The notes: generated by a model from the letters alone, not told the origin. A DNA stretch of 64,000 bases from Butyrivibrio sp. (GCA_015056655.1 SVFV01000007.1:82777-146776); one strand, 5' to 3'; positions 43,538 through 52,933 are shown, counted from the stretch's first letter. Program-made: numbers and translations.

Positions 43538-45140
43538 TTGCAATAAGACCTGGCTAAGGCCGGTCTTATTTGGTGTAATGCTATCCCTTGCCATAACCTT
43601 TGGATATCAGCTTGAGAAGTATGACAGACTTATGCTGGCCGATTATAGATGGGTTCTGGCTTTTATAGGATTTGCAATTATCTTAGCAGTTGCCTATAAG
43701 CTTGTTTCACCGGTTCTTAGAAGGGGATATCGCAAAAGAACAAAGTCTTCTGCATACACTAAGAAGGAATATGCGCTTGCATGGCTGTTCTTAATCGCCT
43801 GCAACTTCGTAGTTCTCCTTGGAGTATATCCGGGATTTTTTGTTTATGATGCGCAGACGGAAGTGACAGAGGTTCTGACCAGAAGCTTTACTACGCATCA
43901 TCCTCTTTTGCATGTGCTTTTACTTGGAGGTAGCGTTGCACTATTTCATAAGTACACCGGAAGCTACAACCTTGGAATATTTGCATATACCCTTGCGCAG
44001 ACAATAGTGATGACATGGATATTTACATATATCCTTAACTACATTAAAAAGAACGGGGCAGGTAAAAGGTTCAGAAGAATTACAGCCTTGTTCTTTGGAG
44101 TTTTTCCCACAATTGTCATGTATACGCTCTGCTCAAGCAAGGATGGTTTGTTTGCAGCATTTCTGGCACTTACGGTTGTTCTCATTTTCGAGTGGGAGGA
44201 TGAGGATAAGGCATCTAAGAGAAAGAAAAAGGGCTGGCAGATAGCCTTTGCTGCACTTATGTTTATGCTCTTTAGACATAATGGTTTTTATGCTTATCTA
44301 GTGTTCGCTGTATTTGTCCTGATAGCTCAGAGGGCAAGCTCAGATGGCGTATCTGTAAAGAAGGAAAGAGCCAGCTTTTTGATTTGGCCTCTGGTTTTAT
44401 ACATTGTATGTTCATCTGTAATGACAGTGGCACTTTCTGCTGAGAGCAGCGAGCATCAGGAGATGCTTACAGTGCCTATTCAGCAGCTTGCAAGGACCTA
44501 TGTCTATGAGGGCGATGATTTTACTGCAGAAGAAAAAGCAGTTCTTACAAAGTACATGAGTGAAGAAGGGCTGTCACATTATACTCCGAGAATATCTGAT
44601 ATTTTGAAGATGTATTTCAACAATGAGGAGTATGCAAAGGACAAAGCATCCTTCTGGAAGCTGTGGCTTGATAAGGGTAAAAAGCATCCCCTCACTTATG
44701 TGAATGCGTGGTTTTTGACATCCTATGGATACTGGTATCCGGGAGCAGTCATAAATGTTTATCAGGGGAATACGGTGTTTACCTTTACTTATACGGACAG
44801 TTCATATTTTGGATATGAGGTTGAGCTTCCGGGTGAGAGACATTCGTTTATCCCTGTGATTGACAGCTTTTATAGAAAGCTTTCTATTGAGAGATTCCAA
44901 CAGAATATACCTGTGGTATCACTTCTGTTTTCACCTGCCGCATATTTTTGGGCGTGCGTATTTTTGTTCATGTGCTCTTGGGGAAGAGGAAAGAGGGGAT
45001 TATATCCATATATTCTGCCTCTTTTAGCATGGATGACAGTTTTGCTTGGACCGACATACCTGGTCCGCTATGTTATTTATCTTTGGTACATTATTCCTGT
45101 TTTGGCTTTTCATAGCACAAAGCAGGGGGAGGTTTTATGA
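43521..45140 (+). CDS. DUF6020-like polytopic membrane protein (GT-C-like)
   Basis: 539 residues, about 12 helices. The loop YPGFFVYDAQTEV followed by TTHHPLLHVLLLGG and then MYTLCSSKDGLFAAFL resembles the family I recall as DUF6020, often found with surface-glycan genes; function not established. TGAGG before ATG 43521 decides the start over GTG 43506 and ATG 43509. It overlaps the upstream GtrB-like gene by 17 bases and the downstream gene by 4 bases, so the three look like one translational unit. Confidence 0.78.
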   Translation: MRKKSNCNKTWLRPVLFGVMLSLAITFGYQLEKYDRLMLADYRWVLAFIGFAIILAVAYKLVSPVLRRGYRKRTKSSAYTKKEYALAWLFLIACNFVVLLGVYPGFFVYDAQTEVTEVLTRSFTTHHPLLHVLLLGGSVALFHKYTGSYNLGIFAYTLAQTIVMTWIFTYILNYIKKNGAGKRFRRITALFFGVFPTIVMYTLCSSKDGLFAAFLALTVVLIFEWEDEDKASKRKKKGWQIAFAALMFMLFRHNGFYAYLVFAVFVLIAQRASSDGVSVKKERASFLIWPLVLYIVCSSVMTVALSAESSEHQEMLTVPIQQLARTYVYEGDDFTAEEKAVLTKYMSEEGLSHYTPRISDILKMYFNNEEYAKDKASFWKLWLDKGKKHPLTYVNAWFLTSYGYWYPGAVINVYQGNTVFTFTYTDSSYFGYEVELPGERHSFIPVIDSFYRKLSIERFQQNIPVVSLLFSPAAYFWACVFLFMCSWGRGKRGLYPYILPLLAWMTVLLGPTYLVRYVIYLWYIIPVLAFHSTKQGEVL

Positions 45141-47830
45141 GAAGAACAGTAGTTAATAAATCTGTTGCGATAAAGGCAGTGGTTATCCTTTTTGCTGCCC
45201 TTATTCTGATATCTGTTTATCCGATGAGATTCTGGCAAAGAACTATTACAGAGCATGGAGATGCACAGATAGTAGGAGTTTCTGACAGGGTTAATGACTA
45301 TTATGATGTTGTTCAGAAGTTTATAGCTCAGTATGACAGGATAGAGTCACTGGATGTTTATATAGAGGGAGTAGAAAAGGGACAATACCTCACTCTTATG
45401 ATTTACAATCCTGATATGACTGTGCTTTATAAGAAGTTCTTTTATATCGGGGATAAAAATCTCCCGGGTTATGTGACTATTCCCTTAAAGCTCGATCTTG
45501 AAGTGGGCGAAGTGTATACCGCAAGAATATGCGGATGCTTCAGCACTATCTACATTGGATATTCCCAGGAAAATAAGGCTGGATATCCTTACTATCTGAC
45601 TTCAACGTATTTTGGAAATGAACTGGTGCTTCAGAATATTGCACTGAAGCTTAATTACGTGCAGCCTTTATCAAAGAAAATGTCTATCCTTGTGATCTTA
45701 GCTGACATTTTTGCTGCAGCTTTAATATGTATTTTCGTAAATCTTTTCTACAGCAACAGGAAGGATAAGCTGATAACTGTTCACAGAGCTGTGAAGTTTG
45801 TGGCAAATCCTATTGCTGCTGTAATCATTGCTACGCTTATGGTAATGGTATTTCCTATGAAGGTGTTTGATGACAGGATTACCGATATCATATTCTATGA
45901 GATTGGAATTGCAATCACTGGATTTTTCATGTTCTATGCCATAAACCATGAAAATGATGCAACTCTTGATACCAAGATGTGGCACAATGTTCTGAACTTT
46001 TTGAAGATGAGTATGATCGCGGGAGCGCTGTGGTTCTGCTGCGAGTATATGAATGCGTTTTATACCATATATCAGACTCTTGCAGAGAGAAAAGAGATGA
46101 TATGTCTTCTGGTGCTTCTTTGCCTAATGATTCCAAGGGAAAAGATACTACGCGGCTTTAATCTGGCTTATGTAGTAGTAGCACTGATTGCTGGACTGAT
46201 TTACAGAAAAGCTCATCTTATTCCGGATACTGAGAATGAGTATGACCTTAATAATGCAGCGCTTACATACGGCGTGGTTATAGCTATTCTTGTTGGATTT
46301 TTGCTGATACATATTTGCATGGAGATTTATGCAATTGTTAAGGAGAAAAAGCTGACTGCAAAGCTTAGCTTTGTTGGCGTGATTTTTGTACTCCTTAGCG
46401 TGGCACTGATTGTGTTTAGAAATACAAGGTGGTGGGGAGTTGTTCTTGCTATCTTTACCCTGGCACTATTGTTTTGCTATGCGCAGTTTGAGACCCTTGA
46501 TGAGAGAAATGAAAAGGGCTATATGGAGCTTGTGATTGGCGGAGTTCTTTTGAACTTTGTAGTCTCTATGATATATAGCTGGTTATTTAGAAGCTTTGCA
46601 GCGTTTAACACCGGAAGATTTCCTTTTATCTTCCATACAGTTACCATCACAGCTGAATATATGACGGTTATGGTGGCTGCTTCCATGGTACTTCTCCTTT
46701 ACAAGGTTTATGAGACCAGGGAAAAGAAGGGACTTAAAGAGAAGTTCAAATATATGTGGAAAGAGTTTATTCTCTTTGGGTTTGTGACAGCATATATGAT
46801 TTTTACCATGTCAAGAACAGCATATCTGTCCTGTGTGGTAATGTTCCTTCTTATTAGTGTGATAACAATTACAGACTGCGAAACAAAGCGATTTAAGTAT
46901 TGGTTTAGTCAGATACTTGTGCTGATGTTCTCAGTGATTGTCTGCTTTGCTCCGGCATTTACTCTTCAGAGAATCCTGCCGGCAATCTATGGACATCCCA
47001 AGATGTTCATGATCGAGAATATGAACTACGGACTTAACGGAGGTGGAGATCCTGCCAGCACACTTTACATGAGTGTCGAGAGATTTGTGGATCTTTTCTC
47101 TGAGAAGATACTGGATGTAAATCTGATTGATTATAATTGTCCTGAGGATAAGTATAATTATGATGAAAATGGTAATCCGTTATACGGAGATAACGGAGTT
47201 ACTCTGACAGAGAATCAGTCAATAAATAAACTGACAGGCCTCAGGGATCTGGTTTTCTCAAGTGAAACAGATGATGAGACCAAGATTTATCTAATGGAAT
47301 CAGCAGGCCTTGATCTCAACATCAGCTATGATGAGATCGATTTTGGTCAGAGAGTTCTTGATACAGGCTCTGAAGAAGAGGTTGTAGAGGAAGTTGTGGA
47401 AGAAGAGGCTCCTGCAGAGGAGGACACGGAATTCATTACTGAAGAAAAGATGGAGAATATCTCAAACGGAAGATTCTCTATTTTCAGATCTTATATCAGA
47501 CAGATGAATCTTTGGGGACATGATGAGATGGGAGCAGTTCTTGATAATGGAGAGATTGCTGTTCATGCTCACAATACCTACATTCAGGTTATGTATGATA
47601 ATGGAGTGATTGCAGGACTTTTGTTTGGTTTATTTGTCCTGGTTTCAGCTATTTTTGGAGGAGTATATTATAAAAAGAATCGTGATGTTGTGCCGGGAGC
47701 GCTGTTTGCTTATGCTATGATTTTGTGCTTTGCGGTGGCCGCTGTTTCGGAATGGGTATTCCAGTTCAGTAATCCAATGACGATTGCACTGATGCTTGCT
47801 ATTGTTCCGATTGCAGTTAAGAAGCAATAA
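45137..47830 (+). CDS. Large O-antigen ligase/polymerase-like (Wzy/WaaL) membrane protein
   Basis: 897 residues. An N-terminal helix and an extracytoplasmic beta-type domain (about 30-170) are followed by about 12 helices. A long extracytoplasmic loop (about 620-805) carries the Wzy_C-type motif GRFSIFRSYIRQMNLWG...HAHNTYIQVMYDNGVI; H-x-H-N is typical of WaaL/Wzy ligases. The loop holds an acidic stretch (EEEVVEEVVEEEAPAEED). Either a polymerase or a ligase attaching the glycan to its carrier. It overlaps the previous gene by 4 bases (ATGA). Confidence 0.82.
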   Translation: MRRTVVNKSVAIKAVVILFAALILISVYPMRFWQRTITEHGDAQIVGVSDRVNDYYDVVQKFIAQYDRIESLDVYIEGVEKGQYLTLMIYNPDMTVLYKKFFYIGDKNLPGYVTIPLKLDLEVGEVYTARICGCFSTIYIGYSQENKAGYPYYLTSTYFGNELVLQNIALKLNYVQPLSKKMSILVILADIFAAALICIFVNLFYSNRKDKLITVHRAVKFVANPIAAVIIATLMVMVFPMKVFDDRITDIIFYEIGIAITGFFMFYAINHENDATLDTKMWHNVLNFLKMSMIAGALWFCCEYMNAFYTIYQTLAERKEMICLLVLLCLMIPREKILRGFNLAYVVVALIAGLIYRKAHLIPDTENEYDLNNAALTYGVVIAILVGFLLIHICMEIYAIVKEKKLTAKLSFVGVIFVLLSVALIVFRNTRWWGVVLAIFTLALLFCYAQFETLDERNEKGYMELVIGGVLLNFVVSMIYSWLFRSFAAFNTGRFPFIFHTVTITAEYMTVMVAASMVLLLYKVYETREKKGLKEKFKYMWKEFILFGFVTAYMIFTMSRTAYLSCVVMFLLISVITITDCETKRFKYWFSQILVLMFSVIVCFAPAFTLQRILPAIYGHPKMFMIENMNYGLNGGGDPASTLYMSVERFVDLFSEKILDVNLIDYNCPEDKYNYDENGNPLYGDNGVTLTENQSINKLTGLRDLVFSSETDDETKIYLMESAGLDLNISYDEIDFGQRVLDTGSEEEVVEEVVEEEAPAEEDTEFITEEKMENISNGRFSIFRSYIRQMNLWGHDEMGAVLDNGEIAVHAHNTYIQVMYDNGVIAGLLFGLFVLVSAIFGGVYYKKNRDVVPGALFAYAMILCFAVAAVSEWVFQFSNPMTIALMLAIVPIAVKKQ

Positions 47831-47858
47831 TTACGAATTTGTGATATTATTAGTTGGT

Positions 47859-49802
47859 ATGAATTCAGAGAAGAAACCTTTTAATTTTGCAAAACTATAT
47901 AGAAGAGTAGGACTCATTATTTACGACGTGCTCAGCATTGTGGCTGCAAGCTACCTGGCTATTCTCATGCGATATGAGTTTAACCTGGATCTTATTCCTA
48001 CGGAATTCATGGTACCTATTACAGAATTCCTGGGAATCAACATAGTGCTTACGCTGGTGATATTTTATTTCTTCAGACTGTATCACAGTCTGTGGGCGTA
48101 TGCAGGCGAGACTGAGCTTCAGAATCTTGTAATGGCATGTGTGGGTTCGGGCATACTTAATGCTGTGGGACTTCAGTTCTTTAAGGTTGGAAGACAGCCT
48201 GTTCCGCAGAGTTATTATTTCCTGTACACATTTATGCTTATTTCTTTTATTTTTGTAAGCAGATTCAGCTACAGATTTTTGAGAAGCGTTAAGCATAAGT
48301 CCGAAAACAAAAAGAACTCCACATCTGTAATGGTTATTGGTGCTGGAGAAGCTGGTAACGTGATCATCAAGGAAATCGTTAACAGTAATTACTCCACCAT
48401 GGTTATCAGATGCATTATCGATGATGATCGCAGCAAGTGGGGACATTATATCCAGGGAATCAGAGTTGTTGGCGGCAGAGATAAGATTATCGAGTGCGCA
48501 GACCTCTATGATATCGAGGAGATTATCGTTGCAATTCCTTCACTTTCAAGAAGTGACATGAGAAGACTTCTTGATCTTTGTAAGGAGACTAACTGTAAGC
48601 TCCGTTCACTTCCTGGCGTTTATCAGCTGGTTAATGGTGAAGTAAATGTTTCAAAGCTGCGTGATGTTGAGGTAGAGGACCTTCTTGGTCGTGATCCCAT
48701 TGCAGTTGACCTTGATCAGATTGCCGGTTATGTGAGTGGCAAGACAGTACTTGTAACTGGTGGCGGCGGATCAATTGGTTCAGAGCTTTGCAGACAGATT
48801 GCAAACCATAAGCCTGAAAAGCTTATCATTGTTGATATTTATGAGAATAATGCCTATGACATTCAGCAGGAGCTTAAGACAAAGCATCCTGAGCTGAATC
48901 TTATTGTGCTTATTGCTTCTGTCAGAAATACAAACAGAATTAATAAGATATTTGATGAGTACAAGCCAGATATTGTTTATCACGCAGCAGCTCATAAGCA
49001 TGTACCTCTTATGGAGGACAGCCCGGGAGAGGCAATTAAGAACAATGTCTTTGGTACCTTTAAGACAGCTATGGCAGCAGCTATGAATGGCTGTAGCAAG
49101 TTTGTTATGATCTCCACAGATAAGGCTGTTAACCCTACTAACATTATGGGTGCAAGTAAGCGAATCTGTGAGATGATAGTTCAGACCTTTAACAAGCACT
49201 ATGACACTGAGTTTGTTGCAGTGCGTTTTGGTAATGTACTTGGCTCCAATGGATCAGTTATTCCGCTCTTTAAAAAGCAGATAGCTGCAGGTGGCCCTGT
49301 TACGGTTACAGACCCTAACATTATCAGATATTTCATGACCATTCCTGAAGCAGTCAGCCTTGTTATGCAGGCAGGCGCTTACGCAAAGGGCGGCGAGATA
49401 TTTGTACTTGATATGGGTGAACCTGTAAGGATTCTTGATCTTGCAGAGAATCTTATCAAGCTTTCAGGATATAAGGTTGGGGAGGATATCAAAATTGAAT
49501 TTACAGGTCTTCGTCCCGGTGAGAAGCTCTACGAAGAGATGCTTATGGATGAGGAGGGCTTGCAGGATACGGCTAATAAGATGATTCACATCGGAAAGCC
49601 TATCGATATGGATGACATGAAGTTCTTTGCACAGCTTGAAGATTTAAATGGTGCATCAAAGGCTGAGAAGGCTGATGAGATCAGAACTCTTGTGCAGAAG
49701 ATAGTTACAACATATCATCCTGAGGACAATGCAGAGGATCACACTGCAGAACATCAGAAGGCTCTTGAGAGAGCAGCAGAGCTTATCAACGAGTCTGAGT
49801 GA
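47859..49802 (+). CDS. Membrane-anchored UDP-HexNAc 4,6-dehydratase (PglF/CapD/WbpM family, retaining)
   Basis: 647 residues: four N-terminal membrane helices, a first Rossmann-like domain (VMVIGAGEAGNVII), then the catalytic SDR domain (VTGGGGSIGSELCRQI, AAAHKHVPLMEDSP, STDKAVNPTN). In the catalytic motif the usual Tyr is Met: M430-G-A-S-K434, as in PglF and WbpM. It would make UDP-2-acetamido-4-keto-2,4,6-trideoxyglucose. ATG 47859 gives a family-like N-terminus but has no clear ribosome site; GTG 47841 is an alternative. It is paired with the transaminase at 49856. Confidence 0.93.
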   Translation: MNSEKKPFNFAKLYRRVGLIIYDVLSIVAASYLAILMRYEFNLDLIPTEFMVPITEFLGINIVLTLVIFYFFRLYHSLWAYAGETELQNLVMACVGSGILNAVGLQFFKVGRQPVPQSYYFLYTFMLISFIFVSRFSYRFLRSVKHKSENKKNSTSVMVIGAGEAGNVIIKEIVNSNYSTMVIRCIIDDDRSKWGHYIQGIRVVGGRDKIIECADLYDIEEIIVAIPSLSRSDMRRLLDLCKETNCKLRSLPGVYQLVNGEVNVSKLRDVEVEDLLGRDPIAVDLDQIAGYVSGKTVLVTGGGGSIGSELCRQIANHKPEKLIIVDIYENNAYDIQQELKTKHPELNLIVLIASVRNTNRINKIFDEYKPDIVYHAAAHKHVPLMEDSPGEAIKNNVFGTFKTAMAAAMNGCSKFVMISTDKAVNPTNIMGASKRICEMIVQTFNKHYDTEFVAVRFGNVLGSNGSVIPLFKKQIAAGGPVTVTDPNIIRYFMTIPEAVSLVMQAGAYAKGGEIFVLDMGEPVRILDLAENLIKLSGYKVGEDIKIEFTGLRPGEKLYEEMLMDEEGLQDTANKMIHIGKPIDMDDMKFFAQLEDLNGASKAEKADEIRTLVQKIVTTYHPEDNAEDHTAEHQKALERAAELINESE

Positions 49803-49807
49803 TAAAA

Positions 49808-49842
49808 TTCTTCTCCTTTGAGAAGAGGTCAGCATAGCTGAC
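49808..49842 (+). promoter_or_regulatory. Tandem hairpins before the second UDP-sugar transaminase
   Basis: CTTCTC-CTTT-GAGAAG (49810-49825, extendable by T-A and T-G pairs on the outside) is followed directly by GTCAGC-ATA-GCTGAC (49828-49842). The second ends at the base before the AGGTGAGG ribosome site (49843-49850). No T-run follows, so these are not terminators; they could be a processing or translation-control element. Confidence 0.5.
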
Positions 49843-49855
49843 AGGTGAGGATATT

Positions 49856-51139
49856 ATGGATAACAGATTTGATGGTATAAAAAGATTTGAAAATAAAGTA
49901 TGGCTTGCAACACCCACTATGCATGGTGATGAGAAGAAGTGGGTGAATGATGCCATTGATAAGAACTGGGTTACAACCCTTGGCGAAAATATCAATGAAG
50001 TAGAAAAGGCTATTCAGGAAAAGATTGGAAGAAAGTATGCTGTAGGATTAGGTACTGGAACAGCAGCACTTCATCTTGCAATAAGACTTGCAGGAGAGAG
50101 GCTTTATGGCCCGCAGCCTGCTAACGTTGGAACCCTTTCTGGTAAGAAGGTATTCTGTTCAGACGTGACCTTTGATGCAACAGTTAATCCTATTGCATAC
50201 GAAGGTGGAGAAGCAGTATTTATTGATACTGAGAGAGATAGCTGGAACATGTGTCCCAAGGCTTTGGAGAAAGCTTTTGAGATTTATCCTGAGGTTAAGC
50301 TCATTGTTGTTGCACACCTTTACGGAACTCCTGGAAAGATTGACGAGATCAGGAAAATCGCTGATGCTCATGGAGCACTTATCATAGAGGATGCAGCAGA
50401 GTCTCTTGGTGCTACATATAAGGGGGTCCAGACAGGTAAGTTTGGAGATTATAGTATCATCTCCTTTAATGGTAATAAGATAATCACTGGAAGCTCAGGC
50501 GGAATGCTTTTGACAGATTCTGAGCATGATGCAAATAAGGTTAGAAAGTGGAGTACACAGGCAAGAGAGAACGCTCCCTGGTATCAGCATGAGGAACTTG
50601 GCTACAATTACCGCATGTCTAATATTGTTGCCGGTGTTGTAAGAGGCCAGATTCCTTACCTTGATGAGCATATAGCTGCAAAGAAGAGAATATTTGAAAG
50701 ATACAAGGAGGGCTTTAAGGACCTTCCTGTAACTATGAATCCTTGTCTTGATGACACAGAGCCCAATTACTGGCTTAGCTGCATTCATATAAATGAGGAT
50801 GCTATGTGCAAACAGGTGAGATCTGAGAGGGAGGCTCTCTACATAACTGAGCCTGGAAAGTCATGCCCTACAGAGATACTTGAGTCTATGGCGGCCTTCA
50901 ATGCAGAGGGAAGACCTATTTGGAAGCCTCTTCATATGCAGCCTATTTACAGAAACAATAGCTTTGTTACTGTTGATGGACTTCTAAGAGGCAGATCCAA
51001 TGCGTATATTGATGAAGGTAAGGCTGTCGATGTAAGTATGGATATATTTGAAAGAGGCTTGTGCCTTCCTTCAGATATTACAATGACTGAGGAAGAGCAG
51101 GATATAGTCATTGACATTATTCATAGATGCTTTCTTTAA
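49856..51139 (+). CDS. DegT-family sugar transaminase (PglE-like)
   Basis: 427-residue PLP enzyme. GLGTGTAALHLAIRLAG, IIEDAAESLGATYKG, Schiff-base Lys208 in SFNGNKIITGSSGGM and GYNYRMSNIVAGVVRGQ place it with transaminases that aminate UDP-4-keto-6-deoxy-HexNAc. Together with the PglF-like dehydratase it would give UDP-4-amino-4,6-dideoxy-GlcNAc, the precursor of bacillosamine-type sugars or a primer sugar. No PglD acetyltransferase is next to it. AGGTGAGG precedes ATG 49856. Confidence 0.92.
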   Translation: MDNRFDGIKRFENKVWLATPTMHGDEKKWVNDAIDKNWVTTLGENINEVEKAIQEKIGRKYAVGLGTGTAALHLAIRLAGERLYGPQPANVGTLSGKKVFCSDVTFDATVNPIAYEGGEAVFIDTERDSWNMCPKALEKAFEIYPEVKLIVVAHLYGTPGKIDEIRKIADAHGALIIEDAAESLGATYKGVQTGKFGDYSIISFNGNKIITGSSGGMLLTDSEHDANKVRKWSTQARENAPWYQHEELGYNYRMSNIVAGVVRGQIPYLDEHIAAKKRIFERYKEGFKDLPVTMNPCLDDTEPNYWLSCIHINEDAMCKQVRSEREALYITEPGKSCPTEILESMAAFNAEGRPIWKPLHMQPIYRNNSFVTVDGLLRGRSNAYIDEGKAVDVSMDIFERGLCLPSDITMTEEEQDIVIDIIHRCFL

Positions 51140-51167
51140 TTTCTGATGAGGAGAGGTTTTTGTTGTT

Positions 51168-52736
51168 ATGGGCCTATCACGCTCACATAAAAGAAGAAGA
51201 ATACTGGCTATAGTGGATGTAGTGGCATTGCTTGTGTCCTTTGCGGTAATGATTGCGGTGCGTTTTCACTGGCATTTTAGCAAAGACTGGATGATGCCGC
51301 TGTATAGCATGGTCTTTGTCATGGAGCTTTTGTTTGCTACTCTCGTGAATGTCTACAGAGGCAGACGCTACGACTACAGAGGTGTTGAGCACAAGGATCC
51401 ACTGGAGGTATTTAAAGAGGTTTTTGAGAACCAGATAATGAACATGGTATTTTTGCTGCTTGTTCTTATGGTTACACAAAATACTTATTATATGTCCAGA
51501 CTTGCTATGGCATATCTGATAATCTTCAATCTGGTAATATGCTACGTTTTCAGAATGGTATACAGAGGGATTTTGAAGAAAAAAGGAAATCCTGATTTTC
51601 ATAGAAGAAAGCTTGTGGCACTTTCTTATTCTACAGATATGGCGAGAACAAAGGGGCATCTGACAGAAGGCCTCGCAAATGAGTTCGAGCTGGTGGACAT
51701 CCTTCCAATTGATGAAGCCTATCCGAAGACTGAGGTCAGAGAATATAAGGATGATACAATTAACCAAAAACGAGATGAGCTTGTAAACAAGATTGTCGGA
51801 CTCGGCTGCAGTGATGTATTTGTTGGCATACCGGATAAGCCGCTTAATGATCTTGCTTCTTATATAAGAGATGACATTGTAAAAAGACTTGCGAGCGTCG
51901 GAATTAACACTTACTACGGGCTTACAATGGATGGCCTTTGGGTAACAAAGAAACTTATCAGAAATATAGGATATTATCAAGCGTCCTACTTTTCAGCGAT
52001 GGTAAAGAGACAGAGTGTTCTTGGAGTTAACTTTGCTGTATCAAACGTAGAGAATGCTGTTTTATATGTAAGAACTCATTTAAAGGAAATGATCGGAAAA
52101 TATATTTGCTTCTGTAATGTTCATACCACAGTAGAAGCAAGTGATCATCCTGACTACATGGCAATACAGAATGGATCGGCTTTGACATTCCCTGATGGAC
52201 AGCCGATAGTTAACAGGATTCAGAAGGCCGGATATATCAAGGCAGAGAGAATAGCAGGACCTGACTTTATGCAGGTTATGTTTGACTCCACAATGGACGG
52301 CAAGATATCCCATTTCTTTTACGGCTCATCAGAGGAAACTATTGAGCTCTTAAAGAAGAAGCTTCCTGAGAAATTCCCTGGAATGGATATAAGAGGATTT
52401 TATTCTCCTCCATATAGGGAGCTTACAAAGGAAGAGGACGAAGAAGTAATTCGTATGCTCAATGCTTCTGGTGCTGATCTTATCTGGATAGGACTGGGCG
52501 CTCCTAAGCAGGAAAAATGGATGGCTGAGCATCAGGGCAAGATCAGTGCGGTTATGCTTGGAGTAGGCGCTGGCTTTAACTTTTTTGCAGGAAATATCAA
52601 AAGAGCACCGCTATGGGTACAGAAAATTGGTATGGAATGGCTCTATAGAATGTTCCAGGACCCGAAACGTCTGCTCAAGAGATACTTTGTGTCTAACATA
52701 AAGTTTATCTGGAAGGCGTTTATATTGCGCAAATAA
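51168..52736 (+). CDS. Membrane-anchored WecG/TagA (GT26) glycosyltransferase with a phosphoglycosyltransferase-type N-terminus
   Basis: 522 residues. Four membrane helices (about 10-30, 42-62, 85-103, 112-130) and a linker Rossmann-like domain (about 145-270, KLVALSYSTDMARTK) resemble the non-catalytic half of WbaP/PglF-type proteins. The C-terminal third is a WecG/TagA/CpsF domain: FPDGQPIVNRIQ (about 341), WIGLGAPKQEKWM, GVGAGFNFFAGNIKRAPLWVQ (about 464) and GMEWLYRMFQDPKRLLKRY. GT26 enzymes add a HexNAc or related sugar to a lipid-linked first sugar. GAGGAGAGG lies about 12 bases before ATG 51168. Last gene of the locus. Confidence 0.9.
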   Translation: MGLSRSHKRRRILAIVDVVALLVSFAVMIAVRFHWHFSKDWMMPLYSMVFVMELLFATLVNVYRGRRYDYRGVEHKDPLEVFKEVFENQIMNMVFLLLVLMVTQNTYYMSRLAMAYLIIFNLVICYVFRMVYRGILKKKGNPDFHRRKLVALSYSTDMARTKGHLTEGLANEFELVDILPIDEAYPKTEVREYKDDTINQKRDELVNKIVGLGCSDVFVGIPDKPLNDLASYIRDDIVKRLASVGINTYYGLTMDGLWVTKKLIRNIGYYQASYFSAMVKRQSVLGVNFAVSNVENAVLYVRTHLKEMIGKYICFCNVHTTVEASDHPDYMAIQNGSALTFPDGQPIVNRIQKAGYIKAERIAGPDFMQVMFDSTMDGKISHFFYGSSEETIELLKKKLPEKFPGMDIRGFYSPPYRELTKEEDEEVIRMLNASGADLIWIGLGAPKQEKWMAEHQGKISAVMLGVGAGFNFFAGNIKRAPLWVQKIGMEWLYRMFQDPKRLLKRYFVSNIKFIWKAFILRK

Positions 52737-52820
52737 GAGGGCTTATTTTTGTACAGTTTCCGCTATGTCGCGTTAAAGCGTATAAGTGTCCGCCACACAA
52801 AGACAAAAGTCCGCCCTGTC

Positions 52821-52848
52821 TTGACTTTTTTTAATCTTTTGATATAAT
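52821..52848 (+). promoter_or_regulatory. Sigma-A-type promoter with extended -10
   Basis: TTGACT (52821-52826), 16-base spacer, TATAAT (52843-52848) preceded by TG at 52840-52841. This is the clearest vegetative promoter in the window. It would start transcription near 52855 and drive the membrane-protein gene at 52972. Confidence 0.8.
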
Positions 52849-52900
52849 TTATTCTCGGTACATAAATATTAATATTATAATGCTTACATGTTGAACAACG

Positions 52901-52933
52901 GCGTTCCTACTTGCAGGTGTAAGTTAGGGACGC
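52901..52933 (+). promoter_or_regulatory. Large leader stem-loop
   Basis: GCGTTCCTA (52901-52909) pairs with TAGGGACGC (52925-52933, one T-G pair), then after a single bulged T (52924) CTTGC pairs with GTAAG (one G-T pair), closing on a four-base loop AGGT. TTTATTA follows. It is between the promoter at 52821 and the gene at 52972, so it is in the 5' leader; weak terminator or attenuator are possible roles. Confidence 0.6.

Noticed and set aside
45137..47830. Repeated EEVVEEVVEEE stretch considered as a tandem-repeat or mobile insertion
   Set aside because: It is a short acidic run inside a continuous frame, without DNA-level repeats or target-site duplications.
47895..48446. - strand open frame of 183 codons opposite the PglF-like gene
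   Set aside because: Antisense shadow of a well-conserved gene, with no start signals.
51183..51980. - strand open frame of 265 codons opposite the GT26 fusion gene
   Set aside because: Antisense shadow of a clear membrane-protein gene; low-complexity His/Cys/Ser composition and no domain.
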